Shown one piece after another: positions 25,769-34,235 of a stretch of DNA of 59,981 nucleotides. The stretch is from CAZOEL01 sp964578835 (GTDB taxonomy: Bacteria; Desulfobacterota; Syntrophobacteria; Syntrophobacterales; Syntrophobacteraceae), in the NCBI GenBank assembly GCA_964578835.1, contig CAZOEL010000041.1, positions 1 to 59,981 of the forward strand, in the 5' to 3' direction. The position numbers and the translations under genes were made by a program. The stretch's first letter is position 1, and each line of letters opens with the position of its first letter. Under the pieces are notes generated by a model, which worked only from the letters and a program-made list of their open reading frames with translations, had not been told where the DNA came from and ran no database searches.

Positions 25769-25929
25769 GTCAGTGAGCGGTGAGCAGCGTTCGATGGTGT
25801 GAGGATCGGCGTCTATTTCGTTTGCCGATGATTTGTTTGCGCGCGGTTTTTCGAGTATTGCATTCTCCGCTGTTCACAAGTGGCCCTTATGGGATTGTCG
25901 CCAAGGGATCGCCGCCCACCGATGGATTC

Positions 25930-26883
25930 CTAATGTTGAATTTCAAATAAGGAGCTGACAGAGTCTTCGTTGTGGATGCTTCTAATGGCCGTGGAAAAGA
26001 GCCTGCAAGCCGGCACGCACTTGATCTTCGAGCATCTCGCCGCCTCTGGCCGCAAAGGTAACGTATCCGTAACCACAAGACTTTTGAGCGAGCTTTTGTC
26101 GACTCTCTCGATTGCAGGGCCGGAAAGCACTGCATGCGTCACGCAAGCGTGCACCTCTGTGGCGCCTTTCTCGAGAAGGGTCCTTGTCGCCTCGACCAAG
26201 GTGCCCGCCGTATCCACCATATCGTCGAGGACCACGGCGACTTTGCCTTCGACTTCTCCTATGATGTTAAGGGCTTCCGACTCATTGGGGCCGGAGCGGC
26301 GTTTATCGATCAGCGCGAGTCCTGCCCGCAGAAGCCTTGCGTAAGCTCTCGCCCTGGGCACTCCGCCGGCATCGGGCGAGACGATGACCAGATTATGGTC
26401 GAAGTTCTCCCTGATATATGGCAGCAAAATGGGAGACCCATACAGGTTGTCGACGGGGATATCGAAAAAGCCTTGTATCTGCCCTGCATGCAAATCCATA
26501 GTGACTATTCGGTGAGCTCCGACTCGCGTGATGAGGTCGGCTACAAGCCGGGCGGAGATCGGAACCCGAGGCTTGTTCTTGCGATCCTGACGCGCGTAGC
26601 TGTAGTAAGGCATTACCGCCGTTATCCTTCTGGCCGAAGCTCTTTTACAGGCGTCGATCATCAGAAGCAGCTCCATGAGGTGCCTGTTTACGGGCTGCGC
26701 TCCCGATTGGATTATGAATACATCTACGCCTCTAACGTTTTCACCGATTTCGACGCGAATTTCTCCATCGCTGAAAGTGCTCACCAAGGCGCGCCCCAAA
26801 GGGATCTCCAGCGAATCGCAAATCTGTTGAGCCAGCTCGGGAACGCTGTTCCCGGCAAATATCTTCATACCGTAGGTGGCCAT
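25930..26883 (-). CDS. prs: ribose-phosphate pyrophosphokinase
   Basis: 317 aa. Makes PRPP from ribose-5-phosphate and ATP for purine, pyrimidine, histidine and tryptophan synthesis. Features: KIFAGNSVPELAQQI at the N-terminus, FSDGEIRVEIGENVRG, the flexible catalytic loop YYSYARQDRKNKPRVPISAR near 98-115, TMDLHAGQIQGFFDIPVDN, and the PRPP loop VVLDDMVDTAGTLVEA near 220. I start at ATG 26883, with GGGAGG upstream; the frame is open to 26922. C-terminal residues are somewhat divergent (PACRLFSTAIRSIHNEDSVSSLF). Confidence 0.96.
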   Translation of the reverse strand: MATYGMKIFAGNSVPELAQQICDSLEIPLGRALVSTFSDGEIRVEIGENVRGVDVFIIQSGAQPVNRHLMELLLMIDACKRASARRITAVMPYYSYARQDRKNKPRVPISARLVADLITRVGAHRIVTMDLHAGQIQGFFDIPVDNLYGSPILLPYIRENFDHNLVIVSPDAGGVPRARAYARLLRAGLALIDKRRSGPNESEALNIIGEVEGKVAVVLDDMVDTAGTLVEATRTLLEKGATEVHACVTHAVLSGPAIERVDKSSLKSLVVTDTLPLRPEAARCSKIKCVPACRLFSTAIRSIHNEDSVSSLFEIQH

Positions 26884-27141
26884 GAACCTTATTCCCTCCC
26901 AAACGAAATATACCACGCGCAACTAAAACGAAAGAACGTATGACATAAAAGCTGCTATGCAAAGCCTCCCGACGCCTGGATCAAGACACGAGCCAAGCCG
27001 ACTCTACTTCCCGACTGATAAAGACCCCACTTCATATTACAGGCGGAATGAAATGGCAACATCTTTTGCCTTCATCCCAAAGTCGCTTAAAGAGCCCTAT
27101 GCCATTGGAATAGCAGTAAAACAATGGAAAATCACACTGCT

Positions 27142-27888
27142 CTAGATGTCGCCGAAATCCTCCTCAAAGCTTTTGTATTCTTCATGGCCCAGCCAATAGA
27201 GAAAACGATGGCAATGAGGACACTGCAGTATCGCTTCATTGCGTTGGAGCTCGTTGAATTTCTGGGGAGGTATATTGAGGTGGCAGACCAGGCAGACGCC
27301 GCCATCAACCGGCGCTACAGCTACGCCAGCTTGTTTCTGCAATAGAAAGTCGCATTTCTTGAGGATGCCCGGCTCCAATTTTTCGCGCACCTTCGTTTCA
27401 ACGGACATTAAGCTCTCAAGTCGGCTGTTTACTCTCTCACTCTCCTCCTGCAGCACCAGCTTCTCTTCATCGGCCTTCTGTTTTCTTCCTTTGAACTCTT
27501 TTTCGCTTCCTTTGATTTCTCGGTCAAGAGCTTCTATCCTCTCCATGAGCTCTAAGGCTTCGTCTTCCTTTGCAGCAATGTCTTTTTTGATGTCCTCTAT
27601 TTCTTTGAGTATTGCCTGATATTCCTTGTTGGTTTTCACCTCAGTCATGCGATGCTTGCTGCGGGCTATCTTTGTTTCCTGGTCGGCTATGGATTGTTCA
27701 ATGGAGCGGTGCGTTTTTTTTGCGTGATCGTACTCGGCTTTTTTCGCCAGGTATTCTCTTTCGTAGTTTTCAAATTCATTTTCAATTTCCGCAATCCTTT
27801 TGGGTGTTGCCTCACTGTCGCGGATCAACTGCTTTTTTTTGTCTTCCAGCGCCTGGAGCTCAACCAGGTGCTTGAGTTGCTCAAGCAA
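27142..27888 (-). CDS. coiled-coil protein with C4 zinc ribbon (DUF164 type)
   Basis: 248 aa. A long antiparallel coiled coil (about residues 10-170, rich in E, K and R) is capped by a C-terminal zinc ribbon with VCLVCHLNIPPQKFNEL and LQCPHCHRFLYW. I start at TTG 27888 because AAGGAGG lies seven bases before it; no ATG nearby has such a site. The family is common in bacteria next to Nif3-like genes, as here (82 bp apart), with a proposed but unsettled role in nucleic-acid or cell-surface functions. Do not assume more. Confidence 0.9.
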   Translation of the reverse strand: MLEQLKHLVELQALEDKKKQLIRDSEATPKRIAEIENEFENYEREYLAKKAEYDHAKKTHRSIEQSIADQETKIARSKHRMTEVKTNKEYQAILKEIEDIKKDIAAKEDEALELMERIEALDREIKGSEKEFKGRKQKADEEKLVLQEESERVNSRLESLMSVETKVREKLEPGILKKCDFLLQKQAGVAVAPVDGGVCLVCHLNIPPQKFNELQRNEAILQCPHCHRFLYWLGHEEYKSFEEDFGDI

Positions 27889-27970
27889 TGCAAACCTCCT
27901 TGTATTATCCACTTCTGGCATTCTTATAAACAATGCAATCAAATATTGCCGCTGAGCGTGGAAAGACCCG

Positions 27971-28783
27971 TCAAAGAATCATGAATGGGTCCTGCTCCTC
28001 TCCTGCTGTAAATACTTCGATCGAAAACCGCCTCTGAGCGGCTTGATTCTCGAGATATGCAGCCAGCGGCTTCACTATCAATCTTTCGGAAGCGAAGTGA
28101 CCAATGTCGATGAGGGCAATTCCCGCTTCCTGAGCCCGTTTGGCTTCGTGATATTTAATGTCTCCGGTCACATAGGCGTCACACTCGGATGAAATCGCCC
28201 GTTCGACAAGGCTGCCGCCGCTTCCAGTGCACAAAGCGATTCGTCGTAGAGTTTGCTTCAAGTCGCCAACGACTCTTACCTTGATGCCGCCTAGCGCGTT
28301 TCGAGCTCTATCGACAAAATCCTCGAGTGTTTCGGGTTGAGAGAGAATACCTATAAGACCCATTCCCGCATAGCGCTCCTCGCCCAGCCAGGCGGCGCTT
28401 GTTTCGAGAGGACCAACTACTTCAACCGTCAGCAGTCGCGCCAGATGCTCGTTGGTTCCATCTCGAGCGACATCCAGGTTCGTATGTGCGGCAATGAGGT
28501 GAATGCCATTTTGCAAGGCTTCGATGATAAGATTGCCGGGGAAATGATCTTGGCGGACTGTGCTGATGGGACGAAAAATCAGGGGATGGTGGGTTACGAG
28601 GCATTGGCATCCGAGGGCTTCGGCTTCGGAAATAGTCTCCGAGCTGGGGTCGAGAGCCACCAGGATGCGCTTCACCTCGGCTTCCGGGTCGCCGACCTGC
28701 AGGCCGCATTGATCCCATTTCTCAGCGTAGCGAAAAGGCGCTCCGGCGTCCAGCCACATTAATACATCTTTTACGAGAACCAT
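27971..28783 (-). CDS. Nif3-like dinuclear metal centre protein (YbgI family)
   Basis: 270 aa. Metal-binding toroid-forming protein, often listed as GTP cyclohydrolase I type 2. Metal ligands: HHPLIF near residue 64 and the N-terminal Asp/Glu region, later HTNLDVARDGTNEHLARLL near 105 and DIGHFASERLIVKPLA near 225. It starts FRYAEKWDQCGLQVGDPEAE, typical for the family. ATG at 28783 has AAGGA upstream. It lies downstream of the tRNA gene and ahead of the zinc-ribbon gene, a pairing recurrent in bacteria. The enzymatic activity of the family is not settled. Confidence 0.92.
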   Translation of the reverse strand: MVLVKDVLMWLDAGAPFRYAEKWDQCGLQVGDPEAEVKRILVALDPSSETISEAEALGCQCLVTHHPLIFRPISTVRQDHFPGNLIIEALQNGIHLIAAHTNLDVARDGTNEHLARLLTVEVVGPLETSAAWLGEERYAGMGLIGILSQPETLEDFVDRARNALGGIKVRVVGDLKQTLRRIALCTGSGGSLVERAISSECDAYVTGDIKYHEAKRAQEAGIALIDIGHFASERLIVKPLAAYLENQAAQRRFSIEVFTAGEEQDPFMIL

Positions 28784-28804
28784 TTTCCTTCTACCCCAAA
28801 TAAT

Positions 28805-28835
28805 AAGGGGGTGCTCTTCATCAGAACACCCCCTT
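28805..28835 (-). terminator. intrinsic terminator downstream of tRNA gene
   Basis: Reading leftward, AAGGGGGTG pairs with CACCCCCTT (9 bp), with TCT/AGA extending it inside, followed by ATTATTT. It would end the tRNA transcript about 150 bases after the tRNA and just before the Nif3 start. Upstream (28836-28984, leftward) are more GC-rich pairable segments that I cannot assign. Confidence 0.65.
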
Positions 28836-28984
28836 GCAGTCCGCTCCCGGCGTTTGTGGGCCACCATTCCTCCTGACCCGCAGGAGTCGGCTGGCCCCCT
28901 GTTCACCGACCATTCTTCGATTCAACTCTCTTTTCAATTGGGCGACTTTCCCGAATCTCACGCTATTCACATGAAACGTTTGAA

Positions 28985-29057
28985 TGGGCCCACCTGGCCT
29001 CGAACCAGGGACCTACCGGTTATGAGCCGGTGGCTCTACCAACTGAGCTATGGGCCC
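28985..29057 (-). tRNA. tRNA with CAT anticodon (elongator Met or Ile2)
   Basis: 73 nt, cloverleaf complete: acceptor GGGCCCA/TGGGCCC with discriminator A, D arm GCTC..GAGC, anticodon stem ACCGG/CCGGT around loop CTCATAA (anticodon CAT), T arm CCTGG-TTCGAGG-CCAGG. The 3' CCA is not encoded. The acceptor lacks the C1:A72-type mismatch and GGG pairs of initiator tRNA, so it is elongator Met or the lysidine-modified Ile2; sequence alone leaves this open. Confidence 0.95.
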
Positions 29058-29082
29058 GTATTCCCTATCGTTCAATCCGAAA

Positions 29083-29112
29083 AGTATAAATATTATTCCG
29101 AAGATTTGTCAA
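29083..29112 (-). promoter_or_regulatory. sigma-70 type promoter for the tRNA gene
   Basis: Reading leftward: TTGACA (29112-29107), an 18-base spacer, then TATACT (29088-29083). Transcription would start about 29076, roughly 20 bases ahead of the tRNA. A full -35 consensus and 5 of 6 at -10 make it one of the best promoters in the window. Confidence 0.75.
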
Positions 29113-29372
29113 GCTAATTTTGCCGCGGAGTGGGAATCCGCCCGACAAAGAATATGGGCGCGCTCGTCTGCCTCTTTTCAAATGATGCAACGGCGGCTTT
29201 GGGATGATAAAGGGCAACCCGGCGAGGATTGGAATAAAATGCTTTTCTTGACATGCAGAACAGTGTCTGTTAGGCACTTTTCGATGTTTAGGACGCGCTC
29301 GCGCGATAATGCCGGAATTGAGGGACAAAGCGATGAAGACATGTTTTGGCAAACGGCTGAGGGTTTTTCCCC

Positions 29373-29681
29373 GTGAGCTCTGAACCGTGGCTTCGAAGCT
29401 CAACGGACGGGGCCTTGCTTGACGTCTGGGTGCAGCCCGGGGCCGGCAAAAGCGAGTTCGCGGGAATGCGCGAAAACAAGCTAAGAATCCGTCTCGGGGC
29501 GCCTCCGGTTGAAGGAGCGGCTAATAAAGAGTGTGTGAAGCTCCTCGCCAAGCTCTTTGATGTTCCAAAATCCAGGGTGGAGATAATCCAGGGCCATAAA
29601 TCCAGACATAAGACGATTCTGCTTCGCGGCGTCACCACTCAGGAGGCCCGGGAGAAGCTCGAAGGCGTCATCTCTATTTGA
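29373..29681 (+). CDS. DUF167 (YggU) family protein
   Basis: 102 aa from GTG at 29373 (GAGGG upstream). Small alpha/beta protein; signatures WVQPGAGKSEF near 19, LRIRLGAPPVEGAANKECV near 37-55 and VEIIQGHKSRHKTILLRG near 70. Function unknown throughout the family. It is divergent from the tRNA and upstream of hbd, from which it is separated by about 300 bp. Confidence 0.88.
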   Translation: MSSEPWLRSSTDGALLDVWVQPGAGKSEFAGMRENKLRIRLGAPPVEGAANKECVKLLAKLFDVPKSRVEIIQGHKSRHKTILLRGVTTQEAREKLEGVISI

Positions 29682-29983
29682 AATGCCTGGCGGGCCGGCT
29701 TCAGGCGGTATTGACACGGGACGTTGAGCGGAGCTAGAGTAGCGGCAATTTTGAAATTATACCCCTTTCTTTTTGATGGCTGGAGAACAAAGGGAAGTCA
29801 TATGAGCGCATGTGCCCGGCGAATGGCTTCATGCTCCCGGATGCTTTCTTGTAAGGGAGGGAACGGCGGGGCGGCGCATGAAGATGGCTTTGATTTGCGC
29901 CGGGGGAAGACTGTGATGATGCTCGTAGGGAGATGAGAACGCACCAAGGTGACAAGCTGAAATTCTAAAGGAGATGATGGAAC
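29682..29983 (+). other. intergenic region before hbd
   Basis: About 300 bp. A TTGACA at 29711-29716 has no good partner at -10. A frame of 70 codons at 29724 lacks any family resemblance and I do not call it. No RNA element seen. Confidence 0.4.
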
Positions 29984-30835
29984 ATGGAGATCAAGACATT
30001 CGGCGTAGTGGGCTCGGGTCAAATGGGAAATGGGATCGCTCAGGTAGTGGCGACGAGCGGTCTTCAGGTGATCATGAATGATATCAACGAGGAATTTGTC
30101 CAGCGCGGCCTCAAAAACATAACGAACATCCTGGCCAAGAATGTTGAGAAAGGGAAGCTTAGCGCAGAAGATAGAGACGCCATTCTCGGACGCATCAAGA
30201 CCAGCGTCGATATAAAAGATATGGCTGCTGCGGACTTTGTTGTTGAAGCCGCTACTGAGAACGAGTCTCTCAAATTTCAAATCTTCAAGAACCTCGACGC
30301 TATATGCCCTCCTCACGCCATTCTTTCCAGCAACACATCCTCGATTCCCATCGGCCGGATCGCCTCCCAGACGAAGCGGCCGGATAAAGTGATCGGTATG
30401 CATTTCATGAATCCGGTTCCGGTCATGAAGCTGGTGGAAGTGATCCGGGCTCTGCCCACGTCGGATGAAACCTTCAAAACCACTTGGGAGCTCGCGTTGA
30501 AATTTGGAAAGACTCCTGCCGAGTCGAGCGATTATCCCGGCTTCATAGCAAACCGCATCCTGATTCCGATGATCAATGAGGCGGTATACTGCCTCTACCA
30601 CGCAGTAGGAACCCGCGAAGACATCGATTCGGTCATGCGCCTCGGCATGAATCATCCCATGGGCCCACTCGCTCTGGCCGACCTCATCGGATTGGATACT
30701 TGCCTTGCAATTATGGAAACTCTTTTTGACGGATTCCGCGATTCCAAATACCGGCCGTGTCCGCTGCTCCGTAAATACGTTGAGGCGGGTTGGCTCGGAC
30801 GGAAGACGGGACGCGGGTTTTACGAATACAAGTAG
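29984..30835 (+). CDS. hbd: 3-hydroxybutyryl-CoA dehydrogenase
   Basis: 283 aa. NAD(P)-dependent oxidation of 3-hydroxyacyl-CoA in beta-oxidation or butyrate metabolism. Rossmann motif VVGSGQMGNGIAQVVA at residues 8-23; FVVEAATENESLK; catalytic Ser/His/Glu/Asn region SNTSSIPIGRIA, GMHFMNPVPVMKLVEV; PGFIANRILIPMINEAV; and MNHPMGPLALADLIGLDTC in the C-terminal domain. AAAGGAG lies 10 bases before ATG. It is alone: no thiolase or crotonase beside it. An intrinsic terminator follows. Confidence 0.96.
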   Translation: MEIKTFGVVGSGQMGNGIAQVVATSGLQVIMNDINEEFVQRGLKNITNILAKNVEKGKLSAEDRDAILGRIKTSVDIKDMAAADFVVEAATENESLKFQIFKNLDAICPPHAILSSNTSSIPIGRIASQTKRPDKVIGMHFMNPVPVMKLVEVIRALPTSDETFKTTWELALKFGKTPAESSDYPGFIANRILIPMINEAVYCLYHAVGTREDIDSVMRLGMNHPMGPLALADLIGLDTCLAIMETLFDGFRDSKYRPCPLLRKYVEAGWLGRKTGRGFYEYK

Positions 30836-30864
30836 CACTCGCTCGCAAGCTTGATCGACTTCGC

Positions 30865-30899
30865 GTAGATGTCGAAGCCTCTTCGACATCTACTTTTTT
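30865..30899 (+). terminator. intrinsic terminator of hbd
   Basis: GTAGATGTCGAAG (30865-30877), loop CCT, perfect reverse complement (30881-30893), then six T. A 13-bp stem plus T-run immediately after hbd is textbook. The rest of the stretch to 31203 shows nothing further. Confidence 0.92.
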
Positions 30900-31203
30900 C
30901 ACCCTCCTTCCTCTTGTTTTGCCCAAATTTTCCTCAGCAGAAGGTCTCAATGCTGGGCTGCTCGGGATCGAGATGGCGTCTTCATTATAAATATGGTATT
31001 CTCTTATTCCTGTAATCCTCATGACAATGCTGTCGCCAATGAATGCAGCAATATAGAGAAGGTTGCCAGACGCGTTGAGGCGTTTGAACCTTTATGGATT
31101 CTTGCGCATAGGCTACGGACGCGGGCGGCGAAGCAGTTCGCCTCGACCGACTGATCGGGTGTATGAGCCGCAGCTTTTAAATGCGGCAAACAGTGGAGGG
31201 GGT

Positions 31204-31371
31204 ATGCTGGTTCTCCAATGTGGCCGGGACCTTGTTGAATTGAATATACGGACCAACGAGGGATGGAACATCACAGCGTTCCTGGACCATCTGGATGCAT
31301 GCGAAGAGTGCAGCCGAGTCAAAGGCGCGCTTATCGACAATTTGAACAAACTGATTGGAGGTGAAAAATGA
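31204..31371 (+). CDS. small conserved-looking protein with CxxC
   Basis: 55 aa from ATG at 31204; GGAGG lies four to eight bases upstream. Residues near 30-37 read LDACEECSRVKG, a CxxC-type motif followed by a helix ending NKLIGGEK. The frame is open back to 31063 but that part is unlike protein. No family recognised; possibly a small zinc-binding or anti-sigma-like fragment (zf-HC2-like), which is speculation. Confidence 0.5.
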   Translation: MLVLQCGRDLVELNIRTNEGWNITAFLDHLDACEECSRVKGALIDNLNKLIGGEK

Positions 31372-31476
31372 AGGCTCGGCCAAAAGCATAACCGCGTTCC
31401 GCTTCCTTATTGCAGCGCCTCACTGAGGCGCGGCGCTGAGACGACCAGAAATCTCGAAGACGGGAAAGCTCAAGCG

Positions 31477-32256
31477 TCAAATGGAAAAAATCATGCCGTC
31501 CTCCAGAATCTCGATATCGATGCCGCTCTTTTCGGGCAGCTGCCTGGAGATCTGTTCGGATATGGCCTCTCTATAAAAAGGCTTGAGATGGGTGATGTAG
31601 ATCTTTTCGGGAATCTTGGACATCTTCTGAATCTCCCCGGCGAGCAGGGAAGGGGTGAGATGCCCTGACGCCAGCGCAAGCTCAGCCATTTCGTCTGGGA
31701 AAGAGACTTCGATGATCAACGCTTTGACGCTATGTCCGCTCATCCGTTTCCACAGCCTGTCGGTTGGTCCTGTATCCCCTGTATAAACCAGAGACTCGTT
31801 AGAAGCATTTTGCACTATGTAGCCATAAGCGGGAACGGAATGATTCACCTTGGTGGCGTAAATTTTGTACCCGCGCAACTCTACCGGCTCGTTTGCTTTA
31901 ATCTCCCGGAAGCTCATGACCGGATGCTCAGGGCTTGGTATAACGGTGAAATCAGGCCAGATCCTGTTGTTGAAGATGTTTTTCCTCAAGTCCGAAATGA
32001 CGTCTCTGCCGCTCAGTATCGTCATCCGACAATGCTGATTGCTCGATACGAGGTTGTCGACCAGGAAAGGAATAGCTTTTATATGGTCAAGATGGGCGTG
32101 GGTCAGAAAAATGTGTGAGATGCGACATTGGGCTTCTCTATCCAGTGAAATCGACACCGTGCCCGCATCCAGAAGCATAAAATCGTCAATGAGGAAGGCG
32201 GGGGGATTGTGTCCCGGAACTTCGGACCCGGATGAACCAAGAACTCTGACTCTCAT
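31477..32256 (-). CDS. MBL-fold hydrolase, class II cyclic-nucleotide phosphodiesterase-like
   Basis: About 259 aa from ATG at 32256. Metallo-beta-lactamase fold; the zinc motif FLTHAHLDHIKAIPFL (HxHxDH) near residue 55-70, later VNHSVPAYGYIV, VYTGDTGPTDRLW and YITHLKPFY supply the remaining ligands. N-terminus RVRVLGSSGSEVPGHNPPAFLI. This set of motifs resembles the class II 3',5'-cyclic nucleotide phosphodiesterases. Its substrate is not provable by reading. On the same strand, about 110 bp after the CheY-like regulator. Confidence 0.82.
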   Translation of the reverse strand: MRVRVLGSSGSEVPGHNPPAFLIDDFMLLDAGTVSISLDREAQCRISHIFLTHAHLDHIKAIPFLVDNLVSSNQHCRMTILSGRDVISDLRKNIFNNRIWPDFTVIPSPEHPVMSFREIKANEPVELRGYKIYATKVNHSVPAYGYIVQNASNESLVYTGDTGPTDRLWKRMSGHSVKALIIEVSFPDEMAELALASGHLTPSLLAGEIQKMSKIPEKIYITHLKPFYREAISEQISRQLPEKSGIDIEILEDGMIFSI

Positions 32257-32364
32257 CACAAATGCATCCCCGATCAAGGAAATAGCCGAACTGGTTTTGA
32301 CCGGGATTATACATACAGGATTGATGGCTGATTCAAAAGGATTTTTTTTGTTGGCGCAATCCTG

Positions 32365-32838
32365 CTATTGGTTGGCGCAGAGGGGAGCATTCATGCGCTT
32401 GCGCCGCATAGGGCATACAAAATTCAGCCAATACTCGCCAGAGGTCTTGACAACTTCGACCAGAACCTTGAACCATTCCTCTTTGGTGAGAAACGTTTCG
32501 ACGCCAAGATCGTAACAAAGCATCCGGTCCTCCTCTTCCTTCGATTCGGTCAAGATCATCACATTGATGTCTTTGAGCGCGGGGTCTTCCTTGATTTCAT
32601 GAAGCGCCGTCCGCCCATCTTTTACCGGCATGTTGAGATCCAGGATGATGAGGTCCGGTCGAGGCGCAATATCTCCCTCGCGCTTTCCGCAATGTCGCAA
32701 ATAATCCATGAGCTCCTTTCCATTTGCGAAGCACTGCAGGTCATGCTCGAGAGTGCTCTCTTCCAACGCTTCCCGGAAGAGCATGCAATCGTCATCATCG
32801 TCATCAGCCATCAAGATTATGGCTTTGCGCTTCTTCAC
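32365..32838 (-). CDS. CheY-like single-domain response regulator (Rcp1-like)
   Basis: 157 aa. Receiver domain only: acidic pocket LMADDDDDDCMLF near residue 12, phospho-acceptor Asp in DLIILDLNMPVKDG near 68, Thr in MILTESKEEEDR and Lys in FLTKEEWF. The insert of RHCGKREGDIAPRPD before the Asp is typical of Rcp1-type regulators paired with hybrid or phytochrome-like kinases. Start is GTG at 32838 with AAAGGA upstream. The partner kinase is not in the window nearby. An MBL hydrolase follows. Confidence 0.9.
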   Translation of the reverse strand: MKKRKAIILMADDDDDDCMLFREALEESTLEHDLQCFANGKELMDYLRHCGKREGDIAPRPDLIILDLNMPVKDGRTALHEIKEDPALKDINVMILTESKEEEDRMLCYDLGVETFLTKEEWFKVLVEVVKTSGEYWLNFVCPMRRKRMNAPLCANQ

Positions 32839-33013
32839 TTGTTACGCAATCCTTTCCAGTCAAAGCGACTGCTGTAATTTGCGCACACGGGCTTGCCGCA
32901 ATGTCTCGGCGCCCATGTCAGTGTCTGTGGCGCTTCCCGCATGACTTCATCCAAGCATCTTGTGCTTAGCGATATATTTCCTCACATCCATAAATTCAGT
33001 CAATAGAGTGATT

Positions 33014-33050
33014 CCCTATTTTCATGGGCGATTCACCCAAACTCATAGGG
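33014..33050 (+). repeat. nested hairpin in 464-bp intergenic region
   Basis: CCCTAT (33014-33019) pairs with ATAGGG (33045-33050), and inside it TGGG (33025-33028) pairs with CCCA (33036-33039). A further inverted pair CTCCAGG (33057-33063) / CCTGGAG (33091-33097) follows. Together they suggest structured RNA or an operator between two divergent genes. The rest of 32839-33302 holds no gene I can support. Confidence 0.4.
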
Positions 33051-33302
33051 GGCGGGCTCCAGGAGCGAGCTTCCATAGAAGGAGGCATGGCCTGGAGTCG
33101 GCAACTGCTCGTGAATATGGAAGACGACGAACAGACAGGGCTTGCGGTCTCGGAGCGTGTGGCGTACACTCGTAAAACTTCTTTCGCATCAAGACGATGG
33201 GAGCAAAATTGAGAACCAGTATAATTGCGAGGCGTTCGACCGTCATAATGATGGTTCGAGATTCCAAGAGTACGCGACCATGAAAGGAGAAGCCTTTAGA
33301 TA

Positions 33303-33932
33303 ATGACGCCCCGTTTCCAGATTCAGAGGAATCGATCCGCCCGAAAAAAGCGAGCAGTCCGTTTGGTGCACAGAAGCTTAAAGTCCCAATTCTATCCTTT
33401 CTCTTTTTTCGTACGCAATTTGATGACGCTTCAAGAGGAGAAGAACTGGCGGAGGCTTTCTTTGCGCGTGCGTAAAGAGCACCTTTTGCGAATGCTCTTT
33501 GAAAGGAGCTCTTTTTTCATTGAGACTCAAAGATGGGTGCGGCGGGAGAGGGGCGGAGACACATGGATTCGAGAAGCTTTGGCTCTCCTGGAGACACGCG
33601 ATCCATCCCAATACTGTACGCACTGTGGAATATGCTGCGAGATTGCAAGCGGTTATCCAGAATTTCCTCTGGAGTCCGCCCTTAGCCCGGAGTGGCGGGG
33701 AACATTCGGAAACGGCTTGGGGAAAGGACACAGATTTTGCGGGTTTCTATGGGAGCTCGAGAGAACGGGAAAAAGTCTGTGCTCCGTTCATCCTCACAGG
33801 TCGAATCCCTGCCGCGCTTTCGAACGAGACGAATGCGATAATTTAAAGCATGACCCTGAATTCCTTAGTCATCCGGGTCCCGGCAAGTTCTTCTCCGTCC
33901 ATCGGCGCTTGGTCCGTTTAATGAATAGATAA
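33303..33932 (+). CDS. YkgJ-like Fe/Zn-cluster protein (CxxCxxxC)
   Basis: 209 aa. The cysteine-rich core begins near residue 105 with CTHCGICCEIASGYPEFP, then RFCGFLWE and CSVHPHRSNPCRAFERDEC. This eight-cysteine pattern is the YkgJ (zinc- or iron-chelating) family, of unknown function. The N-terminal 40 residues are basic and may not be translated: an in-frame ATG at 33423 (MTLQEEKN) is a good alternative start. AAGGAG lies about 14 bases before 33303, wide for a ribosome binding site. Confidence 0.82.
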   Translation: MTPRFQIQRNRSARKKRAVRLVHRSLKSQFYPFSFFVRNLMTLQEEKNWRRLSLRVRKEHLLRMLFERSSFFIETQRWVRRERGGDTWIREALALLETRDPSQYCTHCGICCEIASGYPEFPLESALSPEWRGTFGNGLGKGHRFCGFLWELERTGKSLCSVHPHRSNPCRAFERDECDNLKHDPEFLSHPGPGKFFSVHRRLVRLMNR

Positions 33933-34161
33933 AAGACTCGATTTACTTGAGAAGGTGCGATGCATAGCGGCGGTGTGGCGCAAAGCCGAGAATCACGCCT
34001 TCTTCTGATTACTCCCTCGATATTGAAGTTTTCTTCTTCTGCTGACGCCGGATCGGCTCCCTGCCGATGAATGCCGTGGAGGCCGGCTCAGCTGTCAGTT
34101 TTCCGAATAATGCTTAATTTAAATCTAACGCCATGTGAAAAATCCTCCTCAGTATAGCTGC

Positions 34162-34183
34162 GGAGGCGCCAATAAGCGCCTCC
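34162..34183 (+). repeat. 8-bp hairpin ahead of baeRF-like gene
   Basis: GGAGGCGC - CAATAA - GCGCCTCC is a perfect stem-loop 52 bp before the ATG at 34236. No T-run, so it is more likely a leader element or operator than a terminator. The rest of 33933-34235 is otherwise without gene. Confidence 0.5.
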
Positions 34184-34235
34184 ATTCATGTCGCATATGA
34201 ATCAGGCTGAACCTTTTCCAAAGGAGATGAATCAT

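Noticed and set aside
28840..28905. Leftward GGGTCAGGAGGAATGGTGGCC, similar to the SRP RNA apical loop
   Set aside because: The AGCAGCC strand and the closing helix of SRP RNA are absent; similarity is limited to GGTCAGG.
29711..29745. TTGACA upstream of hbd as promoter
   Set aside because: The sequence 17 bases later (CTAGAG) is not a -10 box.
29724..29936. Rightward open frame of 70 codons upstream of hbd
   Set aside because: Cys/Arg/Met-rich composition without recognisable motif; no good start signal.
33024..33212. Rightward short frame with AAGGAGG before an internal ATG (33087)
   Set aside because: Spacing between AAGGAGG and ATG is one base, too short; peptide lacks any recognisable feature.
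33968..34002. Stretch GGCGCAAAGCCGAGAATC resembling the core of a GEMM riboswitch
   Set aside because: Only the CGCAAAGCC block matches; the GCAAACC, tetraloop receptor and GGTAGC-GGGTT blocks are missing and no P1 can be drawn.
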